This document shows, in pieces, positions 8,213-16,086 of a stretch of 40,221 nucleotides of DNA. Below the pieces are notes generated by a model, which was given only the letters and a program-made list of their open reading frames with translations, searched no databases and was not told where the DNA came from. The stretch lies in assembly GCA_944393345.1 (NCBI GenBank), contig CALXZW010000001.1:1-40221 (forward strand), read 5' to 3'. A program made the translations under genes and the position numbers. Each line of letters starts with the position of its first letter. Position 1 is the stretch's first letter. This DNA comes from an uncultured Clostridia bacterium. GTDB lineage: Bacteria > Bacillota > Clostridia > TANB77 > CAG-508.

Positions 8213-8608
8213 TTACTCCATTTTACATTGATTGTTTTTCCATATCACAACTACATTCGCTACAGCATATTGTTTACAATGTGACATGCTTAAATCTATA
8301 TTTTCAATATTATTACTTATTTTATGAGTAATTTTTACTTTTGGCTTTCCATCCTCTCTATTTAAAACTTCGATGTCTTTCCAAGATATCGAATATTTAT
8401 CATTCAAGAATTCTGATATTGCTTTAAATACCGCTTCTTTTGCTGCAAATCTTGCAGAATAATGTTGATATTTTTGCCTCTTCTTACTTTCACAATATTT
8501 AATTTCATTTTCAGTATATACTCTTTCCAATATTCTATCTTCTAAAGTTTCTATACTTTCTTTTATTCTTTCTATTTCAATTATGTCTGTTCCACAAGTT
8601 ATTTTCAT
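8213..8608 (-). CDS. acpS: Holo-[acyl-carrier-protein] synthase
   Basis: A 131-aa AcpS. It transfers 4'-phosphopantetheine from CoA to the acyl carrier protein for fatty-acid synthesis. The magnesium-binding motif GTDIIEIERI lies at residues 6-15. The second motif RFAAKEAVFKAI and the C-terminal LSMSHCKQYAVANVV are both diagnostic. A GGATTG-like ribosome site precedes the ATG. It stands 14 bp downstream of the tail-anchored unknown gene and 5 bp upstream of tatD. Confidence 0.95.
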   Translation of the reverse strand: MKITCGTDIIEIERIKESIETLEDRILERVYTENEIKYCESKKRQKYQHYSARFAAKEAVFKAISEFLNDKYSISWKDIEVLNREDGKPKVKITHKISNNIENIDLSMSHCKQYAVANVVVIWKNNQCKME

Positions 8609-8622
8609 TTCTATTCAATCCT

Positions 8623-9852
8623 TTATTTAGTCATTACAATAAAATTTAATATATTAAATACTAACGAAGCAACTAAAACAATTGCAATTATTATTGTAGA
8701 TTTCATATTTCTTTCAATATTTAATTCTTTGTATAATGTATCATATTTGCTTTTTACTTCATTATATAATTTATCTATTTCTAAAACTCTTTGTATTTTA
8801 TTATTTAATTCTGTTCCAATTTCATCTTCTGTTATTTCTTGTATCCATAAATTTTTAGTGAATTCTATGAATTTTTTCCTTGCTTTTTTTACTTTATTTA
8901 TATTTTTTAGTTCATTTTGTATCTTTTTTAAATATATTTTTTTATATAAATTTAATATATATGTATATAAAAATTGATTCTCATATTCATCCGGTAAAAT
9001 TGTATAATTATTTATATCTGCACTTGATGAAAATAAGAGCATTCCTAATTTTGTTATTCCAATTTTAGCATATTTCCAAGCAGAAAATACTGTTATTTCA
9101 TTATCAGAAATTTCTCTACTACTATCTGCTGATAATATATTTGAATATTTAATGAAATTATATTTTATATTTTCAAAATGTCTATTTGAATTCCAATTCT
9201 CTTGATCTATACAAGTATATGCATATGTTATAAATCTTTCTGTATCAATATCTAATTTTAAAGCCTCAACTTTTGATCCCGTTATATTTCTTATAAAATC
9301 TCGTAAAGTTTCTGTTGTTGAAAAAGTATCATTTTGTAATCTTATATTATCATAATTATCTAAATTAGAAACTTCTTGATTTATATCTCTAAATTTGTAA
9401 TTAAAATTTAGAATATTAGAAAATTCAAAATTATCTTCCACAGACGTTTTCATACATAAAAAACATATTCCTGTATTAAAACATATTATTTCTACTTTCT
9501 GTATACTAAAAAATATGCCTTTTTTTCCATCCACTTTCGCTTGTATATCCTTTTTTAAACTATATTCAAATATAGTACAAGGATATTTATTAAGTATAGC
9601 AGATCTTGTTTCTATAGGTAATTCTTCAAATTTTTTCATCTTTCCATTTGTAAAGCTAAAACTTGAAAATAAAAAATCTCTAGTTTTAGGTAAAAAATAT
9701 TTATACAACCTTAAATCTTTTTCTTTCTGAAAAATTTTTAATTTGCAATTTTTATCTTTTAACATTTTTAAAAGATATTTTTGATATTTACCTTCTTTTA
9801 CTACAAATGGATGTATAAAATATGTATATTGATATTTTGTCTTTAGTTCCAT
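8623..9852 (-). CDS. Unknown protein with coiled coil and C-terminal membrane anchor
   Basis: I do not recognise this 409-aa protein. The ATG at 9852 is preceded by AAAGGTGG; an in-frame GTG overlaps that site and is rejected. Most of the chain is soluble and lysine-rich. A charged helical region (about 315-380) looks like a coiled coil, and the last 22 residues (MKSTIIIAIVLVASLVFNIL and onward) form one membrane helix with almost no tail, so the protein is probably tail-anchored with its body in the cytoplasm. It lies 42 bp downstream of the WG-repeat gene and upstream of acpS. The general shape recalls CorA-like topology, but the GMN motif is absent. Confidence 0.75.
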   Translation of the reverse strand: MELKTKYQYTYFIHPFVVKEGKYQKYLLKMLKDKNCKLKIFQKEKDLRLYKYFLPKTRDFLFSSFSFTNGKMKKFEELPIETRSAILNKYPCTIFEYSLKKDIQAKVDGKKGIFFSIQKVEIICFNTGICFLCMKTSVEDNFEFSNILNFNYKFRDINQEVSNLDNYDNIRLQNDTFSTTETLRDFIRNITGSKVEALKLDIDTERFITYAYTCIDQENWNSNRHFENIKYNFIKYSNILSADSSREISDNEITVFSAWKYAKIGITKLGMLLFSSSADINNYTILPDEYENQFLYTYILNLYKKIYLKKIQNELKNINKVKKARKKFIEFTKNLWIQEITEDEIGTELNNKIQRVLEIDKLYNEVKSKYDTLYKELNIERNMKSTIIIAIVLVASLVFNILNFIVMTK

Positions 9853-9894
9853 TTTTACCACCTTTATTATCTATTTAATTTTTTATATATTTAA

Positions 9895-11412
9895 TTATTC
9901 TTGATTATAATAGTTCATATTTATATCTTTTCCATAATGCCAGTTATTTATAAAATCAATCTTTAAGTATTCATCTAAATCATATTTAGGTTCTACTATA
10001 ACATTTCCTTTATTGTCTATTGCTCCCCATTTTCCATCTTTTTTAATTCCTGCATATCCATATTCATTTTGTTTTGTTGCATCATCATAAATATAATCTA
10101 CTATTACTTTTCCATCTTTATCTATAAATCCATATTTTCCATCTTTTTTATCTAAATATAATGTTTCAAAATTATATATATCTTTTATATTCTTTTCTCC
10201 AAATTTAAAATCATAATATTTAATTCCATCATCTTTTCTAATTTCTATAAATCCTTTTTCCGTATTGATATCTGTAACTATTCCAGTTTGTTTTACTGTA
10301 AAAGTATTATCTAATATCTCATTATTATAATTCTCATCTTCGGCTATATAAATATCAGCAGCATCATTATATGAAATCGAAATATACTTAAATTCTACTT
10401 TTTGATTTTTTTGTAAATCAATTATTCCATATTTTCCATTTTGTTTTGCAATAAATAGTCCTTCTTTTGCTTCAATTAAATCTTCATAATTTTCTAATAT
10501 TTTTTCTGAATTGAAATTCATTACACCATATTTATTGTCTTTTACAAATATTACTCCTGCATCTTTGGCCTTTAATATTGCTTTTATTTCATTATAGTCT
10601 CCATTTAATACTTCTTTTCCTGTTTTATCTACAATAATTTGTTTATTATCTTTTCTAACTACATATAAGTCATTTCCAAATACTTTTTCTATTTTTTCAT
10701 ATTGAGGCTCTACTATTATATTATTAGAATAATTTGCTATTCCGAATTTTAATTCTGAATTTTGAACTATATAGCCTGATTTATTATCTTTTCCTAATGC
10801 TTCTATCGAAATATATTCTGTTTTCAATATTTCTTTTCCTTCATTGTCAACTACACCATATTTGCCATCTTTTTTTACTTTTATTGCTTTAGTAATTCCT
10901 TTTACTGCTGTTATTTCTTCGTATTCTATTGGTAGTATTTCTGTTCCTTTAAAATCTATTATTCCATATTTTCCATCTTTTTGTACTCTTAAAACATTAT
11001 CTTCATACCATATATTATTATTGTCATCATAATTTTGTATTGGTTCTATTTTATCATATCCGGTTAAAATCTCTTCATTTTTACTATTCAATACCTTCGT
11101 TTTATATTCTCCTGTTTCATAATTAACATCATAAGTGCATAAGAATATATCATTTTTAGGATTTGGTATTATTATCATTTCTTGATATGATGGTGTTATT
11201 ATATCTTCTCCTTTTGAATTTATTACTCCCCATTTATTATCTTTAAATGAAACAAAATAAGTTTCACTTGTTATTTTCCCCTGTTCTTCATCTTTATCTA
11301 AAATCCCTTTTATCATATATATTGACATTATCAATACTATTATTGCTACTATTACAGCAAATACCTTTTTTTTATTTAATTTTGGTTCTTCATATCTTCT
11401 TCCTCTACTCAT
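9895..11412 (-). CDS. WG-repeat protein with N-terminal membrane anchor
   Basis: A 505-aa protein. A basic N-terminus and one helix (about residues 16-38) anchor it, with the rest probably outside the membrane. The body is built from WG/KWG repeats: KDNKWGVINSKGEDII, KDGKYGIIDFKGTEIL, KDGKYGVVDNEGKEIL, NGKYGIIDLQKN, KDGKYGFIDKDGKVIV and KDGKWGAIDNKGNVIV, among others. These beta-rich repeats are thought to form a propeller-like or binding surface; the substrate is unknown. AGGAGG precedes the ATG, and a TTGAAA-17-TATAGT promoter lies upstream. It probably heads a unit with the tail-anchored unknown, acpS and tatD. Confidence 0.85.
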   Translation of the reverse strand: MSRGRRYEEPKLNKKKVFAVIVAIIVLIMSIYMIKGILDKDEEQGKITSETYFVSFKDNKWGVINSKGEDIITPSYQEMIIIPNPKNDIFLCTYDVNYETGEYKTKVLNSKNEEILTGYDKIEPIQNYDDNNNIWYEDNVLRVQKDGKYGIIDFKGTEILPIEYEEITAVKGITKAIKVKKDGKYGVVDNEGKEILKTEYISIEALGKDNKSGYIVQNSELKFGIANYSNNIIVEPQYEKIEKVFGNDLYVVRKDNKQIIVDKTGKEVLNGDYNEIKAILKAKDAGVIFVKDNKYGVMNFNSEKILENYEDLIEAKEGLFIAKQNGKYGIIDLQKNQKVEFKYISISYNDAADIYIAEDENYNNEILDNTFTVKQTGIVTDINTEKGFIEIRKDDGIKYYDFKFGEKNIKDIYNFETLYLDKKDGKYGFIDKDGKVIVDYIYDDATKQNEYGYAGIKKDGKWGAIDNKGNVIVEPKYDLDEYLKIDFINNWHYGKDINMNYYNQE

Positions 11413-11436
11413 TTTTTCCTCCTATTTTTCACCATT

Positions 11437-11465
11437 ACTATATCATAAATAGATTTTAGTTTCAA
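11437..11465 (-). promoter_or_regulatory. Promoter of the WG-repeat operon
   Basis: TTGAAA (11465-11460), 17 bp and TATAGT (11442-11437) on the minus strand, about 25 bp upstream of the start. Confidence 0.7.
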
Positions 11466-11527
11466 GTATGATAAAACCATTTTATGAATCACTTACAAAA
11501 TTTATATATTTAACATATATAAACTCG

Positions 11528-11549
11528 CGTTTAGCATATCTGGCAAACG
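11528..11549. other. Hairpin downstream of the 150-aa gene
   Basis: CGTTT-A-GC and GC-AAACG form a bulged stem around ATATCTG. No clear T-run follows on the minus strand, so a terminator role is uncertain. Confidence 0.35.
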
Positions 11550-11572
11550 TGAATTTAATATAAAATTTAACT

Positions 11573-12025
11573 TTAATATTTTTTAAAAAAACCTTTAAGT
11601 TTATTTAAAATTTTTATAATTATATTTTCCTTGTATTCTACCATTGCTTTCTGATTTTTCATGATTTCATCTGTTACATTTTTATTTTTTTTAAATATAT
11701 TATCTGGATTATACTTTTCTCTTAATTCTTTTTGATATCTTTCCTCATTATTGGTCAATTCTAATATAAATTTTTCTTTTTGCTCGGCAGTTTGACACCA
11801 ATAATTAAAACAAATCATCGCAATTAATCCTTTAGTTTCCTCTTGCAACTCTAATTCTTTAAGTGGTTTCTTATAATCAAATTTACATACATAACTTTCT
11901 AATGAATTTTGTTTAAAGTATTCTATTAATTTTTGGGGAATTTTATCTATATCTTCTTGTCTAATTCCCTTCAAATAATGTAAAACTTCTGCCATTGCAA
12001 TAGCATATTTTATATTATCTTCCAC
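11573..12025 (-). CDS. Hypothetical protein paired with the HELTH metallopeptidase
   Basis: I cannot name this 150-aa protein. It starts with GTG at 12025, inside the last codons of the upstream metallopeptidase gene (11-bp overlap), which suggests translational coupling. The N-terminal half contains a pattern common in clostridial hypothetical proteins: helical YAIAMAEVLHYLKGI, then KIPQKLIEYFKQN near residues 28-40, and a motif ending in a Trp-Cys near 75. The C-terminus is very lysine-rich and helical (KILNKLKGFFKKY). No signal peptide is seen. The overlap suggests it works with the peptidase, perhaps as partner or inhibitor; this is inference only. Confidence 0.7.
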   Translation of the reverse strand: MEDNIKYAIAMAEVLHYLKGIRQEDIDKIPQKLIEYFKQNSLESYVCKFDYKKPLKELELQEETKGLIAMICFNYWCQTAEQKEKFILELTNNEERYQKELREKYNPDNIFKKNKNVTDEIMKNQKAMVEYKENIIIKILNKLKGFFKKY

Positions 12026-13055
12026 CTTTTTCTTTATCCTCTCTTCCTATTCTCGTTATGAATTTATCTTTTATAAATCTTATTGCATTATCTAATAATC
12101 TTTTTCTTATTGGAGTTCCTAATACATCTTCTTTTCCTTTTTTTCCTTCTTCACTCTGTTTCAAAAGTATAGTAGGCGTAATTGTTTGTTTATTTCCTAC
12201 TTCTTTTCCATCTAAAATTTCTTCAATTTCTCCTAAAATTTTATTGCTTTCTTCTGCATATTTACTAAAGTTATCTGAATTATTGAAAACAACTATTAAT
12301 TTTCTCATATACTTATCAAAGTCTGAATAATTTTCTCCTATTTTTTTTTCATAAGCACTTTTAAATAATGCTTCATCTGAATTCCAAGCAGATTTAATTA
12401 TATTTTCTTCTCCAATTTTTTCAGATAGCATATATATTGCTCTAGTCCCATATTTGTATGTTTTAATCTGCTCAATAGGTATATTCTCAATTCTTGTTGA
12501 AATATAATTTACAATCGCTTCTACATAATTCGAATTCCCATCAATCATGCTATAATAATCTAATCCAAATAAATTTTTTCCATATGTAGCAAATATATGT
12601 TTTTCACCCATACCGTAACTGCCTTTTATTGTATATGCAGCATGTGTTAATTCATGTATTAATGTACTTTTTATCTGTGCTTTTCTTTTGTTTAATTCTT
12701 CGATTAGATTTTTTTTATCACTTTCTGTGTATATATTCCAGAATTTTTTATTACTTTCGGATATATCTAAATCACTCTCGTCTGAATATATCAAAATTTC
12801 ATTTTGATCTGTTTCATCTTTTATTCTTCCTCGATATTCTCCAAAATTCATGCTTTTTTTTCCAGCAAAAGTAACTTTATCCAAATTACTTTCCAATCTA
12901 TTTAATAATTCATCTACTGAAATATATTTTCCAAAGAGTAGTGTATGATTTTCTATAAACTCTTGTATACATTCTATGACAAATGGATTTGTTATATTTT
13001 TATGGCTTAAAAAATTATTAATTTTATCTTGTAATATCATTTTTTCCATAATCAT
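12015..13055 (-). CDS. Putative zinc metallopeptidase (HELTH)
   Basis: A 346-aa soluble protein. The key feature is STLIHELTHAAYTI near residue 135, an HExxH zinc-peptidase motif; NYVEAIVNYIST about 45 residues later could give the third, acidic ligand as in gluzincins. There is no signal peptide, so the enzyme appears cytoplasmic, unlike secreted thermolysins. The C-terminus is basic and charged. The ATG follows AAAGGA at normal spacing, and a promoter lies upstream. It overlaps the 150-aa gene. The specific family is not recognised and the target is unknown. Confidence 0.72.
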   Translation of the reverse strand: MIMEKMILQDKINNFLSHKNITNPFVIECIQEFIENHTLLFGKYISVDELLNRLESNLDKVTFAGKKSMNFGEYRGRIKDETDQNEILIYSDESDLDISESNKKFWNIYTESDKKNLIEELNKRKAQIKSTLIHELTHAAYTIKGSYGMGEKHIFATYGKNLFGLDYYSMIDGNSNYVEAIVNYISTRIENIPIEQIKTYKYGTRAIYMLSEKIGEENIIKSAWNSDEALFKSAYEKKIGENYSDFDKYMRKLIVVFNNSDNFSKYAEESNKILGEIEEILDGKEVGNKQTITPTILLKQSEEGKKGKEDVLGTPIRKRLLDNAIRFIKDKFITRIGREDKEKGGR

Positions 13056-13081
13056 AATAATTCCTTTCTTACTTTTGCTTT

Positions 13082-13110
13082 ATTATATCATAATAATATT
13101 TTTTTGTCAT
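13082..13110 (-). promoter_or_regulatory. Promoter of the metallopeptidase pair
   Basis: ATGACA (13110-13105), 17 bp and TATAAT (13087-13082) on the minus strand; the -35 is imperfect. Confidence 0.55.
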
Positions 13111-13136
13111 AAAATTGTTTTGCTTTTTATATTAAA

Positions 13137-13172
13137 AGCTCTCAGACTTATAAAGTCCAAGAGCTACTTCAT
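13137..13172 (-). terminator. Terminator of the 63-aa gene
   Basis: AGCTCT (13137-13142) and AGAGCT (13160-13165) enclose an inner GACTT/AAGTC stem with symmetric CA bulges. On the minus strand it is followed by TTTTAATAT. Confidence 0.65.
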
Positions 13173-13363
13173 TATATTATTTCAAACAGTGAATTCATTG
13201 TTTTATAATCATCACAATAACCTTCTACATGAAATTTTTTATCACCGTTTTTTCTAAGCACCCATATCCGTGTGCCTTTGGGAAGTACTACTAGAAAAAA
13301 CTCTTCATTTTTAATCTGCTTTGTTCCATCAATCAGTTGTTTCAGTGTGTATTTCCTATACAT
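13172..13363 (-). CDS. Hypothetical 63-aa protein with an in-frame CGG
   Basis: Not recognised. A strong AGGAGGG site precedes the ATG and a hairpin terminator follows, so it is probably real. The protein is compact with beta-like character (EEFFLVVLPKGTRIWVL) and no signal peptide. Codon use is richer in CTG, CCC and GGC than in neighbours. Codon 32 is CGG, preceded by ACA; a +1 shift there would give a different 14-residue tail. This makes it one of only two zero-frame CGG users seen. A likely promoter (TTGACG near the end of spoIIE, with TATAAT or TAATAT 15-17 bp later) lies just upstream. Confidence 0.62.
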   Translation of the reverse strand: MYRKYTLKQLIDGTKQIKNEEFFLVVLPKGTRIWVLRKNGDKKFHVEGYCDDYKTMNSLFEII

Positions 13364-13422
13364 ACTTTTCCCTCCTACAAAATATAATTATATTGATATA
13401 TTATATCTTTTTCTTAATGTCG

Positions 13423-15864
13423 TCAAGCAATTTCTTCTTTTTGCTTTACAAATTTACAAACTACTAGGCTCATATCATCTTTTATTTTTCCGAAATTATT
13501 ATCTATTGCTTCATTTAATATTAAGTCAGCAATTTTTTGTGTATTTGTTGTTTCTATATCTTCTAACATATATTTTAACCATAATTCTTTATTTTTATAT
13601 TCAACATTTGAATCTAATATTCCATCTGAACACATTAACATTATTTCTCCCTCTTGGATGTCTTTATCAAATATTTGAATATTATCAGTCTTTACAATTC
13701 CTGTTGGTAATGAATTAGATTTTATCATTTGTACTTTTTTGCTTGATTTTATATATGTTGGACAAGCTCCACTTTTTATAAATTCTACTTTTCCTTCATA
13801 TAAATCTACTATTGCTATATCTAATGTAGCAAAAATTTCATTATTGTTACTCATTAATGTTGCATTTATTAAATCTAGTGAACTCTCTCTATCAAAACCA
13901 GATAACAATAAATTTTCTAACAGTTTTAATGCTCTACTACTACTGCTATTTGCTTGTTTTCCTGTTCCCATGCCGTCACTTATTGCTATTAAGTACTTCC
14001 CATCTTTCAATCTAATGTTTAATATTCCATCTCCACATAATTCATCTTTATCTTTTGCAATTTCATTTTTTCCTATTGTCATTAGATATTTATCATCAGA
14101 AATAAAACTTAACTTTTTGCCAACTGTAGTTTCTTGATTAATGACTATTTTTTCTCCTAAAATTTTAGTTAATATCTGTTCTATTTTTTTTATTCTTTCT
14201 AATTCTATTATTTCTTCTATATATATTTCTAGTATATATCTCTTTTCTCTTTTTATAGATACGTCAACAACTGGTATTCCTTTTTGCTTAATTAATTCTA
14301 ATATTTCTCTAGTTTTTTCTTCATATTTTTCTTCTGATTGCATATCTTTTTCCATATTTTTAGCCATTGTTTTTATTGCTCTTGATACACCATCTAATTG
14401 CGAATTTACATTTTTTTGATTTTCTTCAATTCTTTTTTTCCAAACAAAATTGGTTTTACTTATTTTATATGAAATATTTATTACTTTTAATATTTGTGAT
14501 ATGTTCTCTTCTAGGTATTTACTTATGTCTTTGTCATCAAATCCTACTATATAGCTATTGCATTTAGCAAATATGTTTAACAAATCTTCTCTTCCTATTT
14601 CTTGTTTTTCTAATAAAAGATTAAATATTTCATCTATTATTTTTCCATTTTCATTTGACAAATCTTCATATAACATATTTTCTTTGTATTGTTCTAGATT
14701 TCCCAATAATTCTATTATAAATATTTGCTTGTTTTCTTCTATTGCTTGTTTTTCTTCTATTTTTTCACTTTCTTTTGTTTGATTTTGTACAATTTCTTGT
14801 ATTGCATCTGATACATTATTTAAACTTTGTGCTACTTCCTTTGTTTTATTTAAAGCTCTATTAGGTGTAACTGGTAAAAATTTAGAATTACCAACAAATT
14901 CTTCTAAATCTATATGTATTGTTTTTGGAAGTGCTAATAATCCTATTGAAGCAATTAATATCTCTTTAAAATGTATTAATTCTACGGTATATCCATTAGA
15001 TACATATGCCAATACAATATTCCCTAAAGCAAAACCTACTATTACTCCTATTTTTCCAAATTTATTTAATATCCCCGCTATCATTCCAGATATTGCATAG
15101 GCAGCTATCATTATGGGTTCTGATCCTGTAATTACTCCAAGAGTTACTCCGATTGAAACTCCTGTAGTCGTTCCTACTAAAATTCCATTTTTCCAACCTA
15201 GTACCATTACAATTAATATACTTAATATATTTTTTATTCCAAATCCAAATATATTTGTGTCCCCAAAGGCTCCTACGGAAATCGCCAACAATAAACTTGC
15301 ACCTATAACTTCCTCTATTGAAAATGCACTTTTTCTATTAAAATCTTGTAGAACTACTATTGCATTTACAAATATTTTATAAAACACTACTGCTATTATT
15401 GATATTGTAATTGTTGATATTAAGTCATAAATTGTAAATATAGACATTGCAAATTTTATTATTTGTACTATTAATGTTGCTATAAATATGTTTTTTCCTA
15501 TTTTTAATTTTTCATTTCTTTCTAACTCATTATATACAGGTTTTAATATAAATAAAGATATCATCATTACTAAAGTTGTAAGAAAATAGTCTAATGCCCC
15601 ATTTGCTCCAAATTTAATTAGATTTCCAATTAGTGATATAACAATTATGCCTAGCAATGGAACTGATGATGCAAAACAAGCACCTAATAAACTTATACTG
15701 AAAATTGAAAATTCTCCACCTAGCGCTACTTGTGATATCATAAAAGAAATTATATATAATGTTATATATTTTTTAGTAAATATGTTTGCAATTATGTTAG
15801 TTATATTTTCTCTTATTTTGTTTTTTTCTAAATTTATTGTATTATCATTTATATTTTGAAACAT
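13423..15864 (-). CDS. spoIIE: Stage II sporulation protein E (serine phosphatase)
   Basis: An 813-aa protein. The first roughly 330 residues hold about ten membrane helices. A middle helical region (about 345-560) corresponds to the FtsZ-interacting and oligomerisation part. The C-terminal PP2C phosphatase domain (about 590-810) carries GDGILNIRLKDGKYLIAISD, then GMGTGKQA, DGILDS and DDMSLVVCKF, which include the metal-binding Asp residues. SpoIIE dephosphorylates the anti-anti-sigma factor SpoIIAA to activate sigma-F in the forespore and acts at the polar septum. The ATG at 15864 is chosen because GAGGTGG precedes it; a GTG at 15873 lies inside that site. This gene marks the organism as spore-forming. 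Confidence 0.96.
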   Translation of the reverse strand: MFQNINDNTINLEKNKIRENITNIIANIFTKKYITLYIISFMISQVALGGEFSIFSISLLGACFASSVPLLGIIVISLIGNLIKFGANGALDYFLTTLVMMISLFILKPVYNELERNEKLKIGKNIFIATLIVQIIKFAMSIFTIYDLISTITISIIAVVFYKIFVNAIVVLQDFNRKSAFSIEEVIGASLLLAISVGAFGDTNIFGFGIKNILSILIVMVLGWKNGILVGTTTGVSIGVTLGVITGSEPIMIAAYAISGMIAGILNKFGKIGVIVGFALGNIVLAYVSNGYTVELIHFKEILIASIGLLALPKTIHIDLEEFVGNSKFLPVTPNRALNKTKEVAQSLNNVSDAIQEIVQNQTKESEKIEEKQAIEENKQIFIIELLGNLEQYKENMLYEDLSNENGKIIDEIFNLLLEKQEIGREDLLNIFAKCNSYIVGFDDKDISKYLEENISQILKVINISYKISKTNFVWKKRIEENQKNVNSQLDGVSRAIKTMAKNMEKDMQSEEKYEEKTREILELIKQKGIPVVDVSIKREKRYILEIYIEEIIELERIKKIEQILTKILGEKIVINQETTVGKKLSFISDDKYLMTIGKNEIAKDKDELCGDGILNIRLKDGKYLIAISDGMGTGKQANSSSSRALKLLENLLLSGFDRESSLDLINATLMSNNNEIFATLDIAIVDLYEGKVEFIKSGACPTYIKSSKKVQMIKSNSLPTGIVKTDNIQIFDKDIQEGEIMLMCSDGILDSNVEYKNKELWLKYMLEDIETTNTQKIADLILNEAIDNNFGKIKDDMSLVVCKFVKQKEEIA

Positions 15865-16050
15865 CCTTACCACCTCGTTATTTTTTATAGGCTTATTTTA
15901 CTACTTGTCCTTTGTGGTTTTTGTCTTTTTTAGTAACATACCATTGAAAAGTTTTTTACATTTTTTCTTATATATTTTTATTATTTTTAGTTTTCTAGCA
16001 TTTTGCAGTTTTTATTTTATTACAAATTGTATAATTTTGCAATATAAAAC

Positions 16051-16083
16051 AAAAAAATAGAAGGTTTTGCCTTCTATTTTTTT
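16051..16083. terminator. Terminator of the surface-protein operon
   Basis: AAAAAAATAGAAGG (16051-16064) pairs perfectly with CCTTCTATTTTTTT (16070-16083), just after the stop at 16087 on the minus strand. Confidence 0.88.
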
Positions 16084-16086
16084 ACC

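Noticed and set aside
15865..15965. Spo0A-like boxes (TTTTTGTCTTTT, CTTGTCCTTT) upstream of spoIIE
   Set aside because: They match only the GTC core of the 0A box and no clear promoter spacing could be fixed, so they are not listed as a feature.
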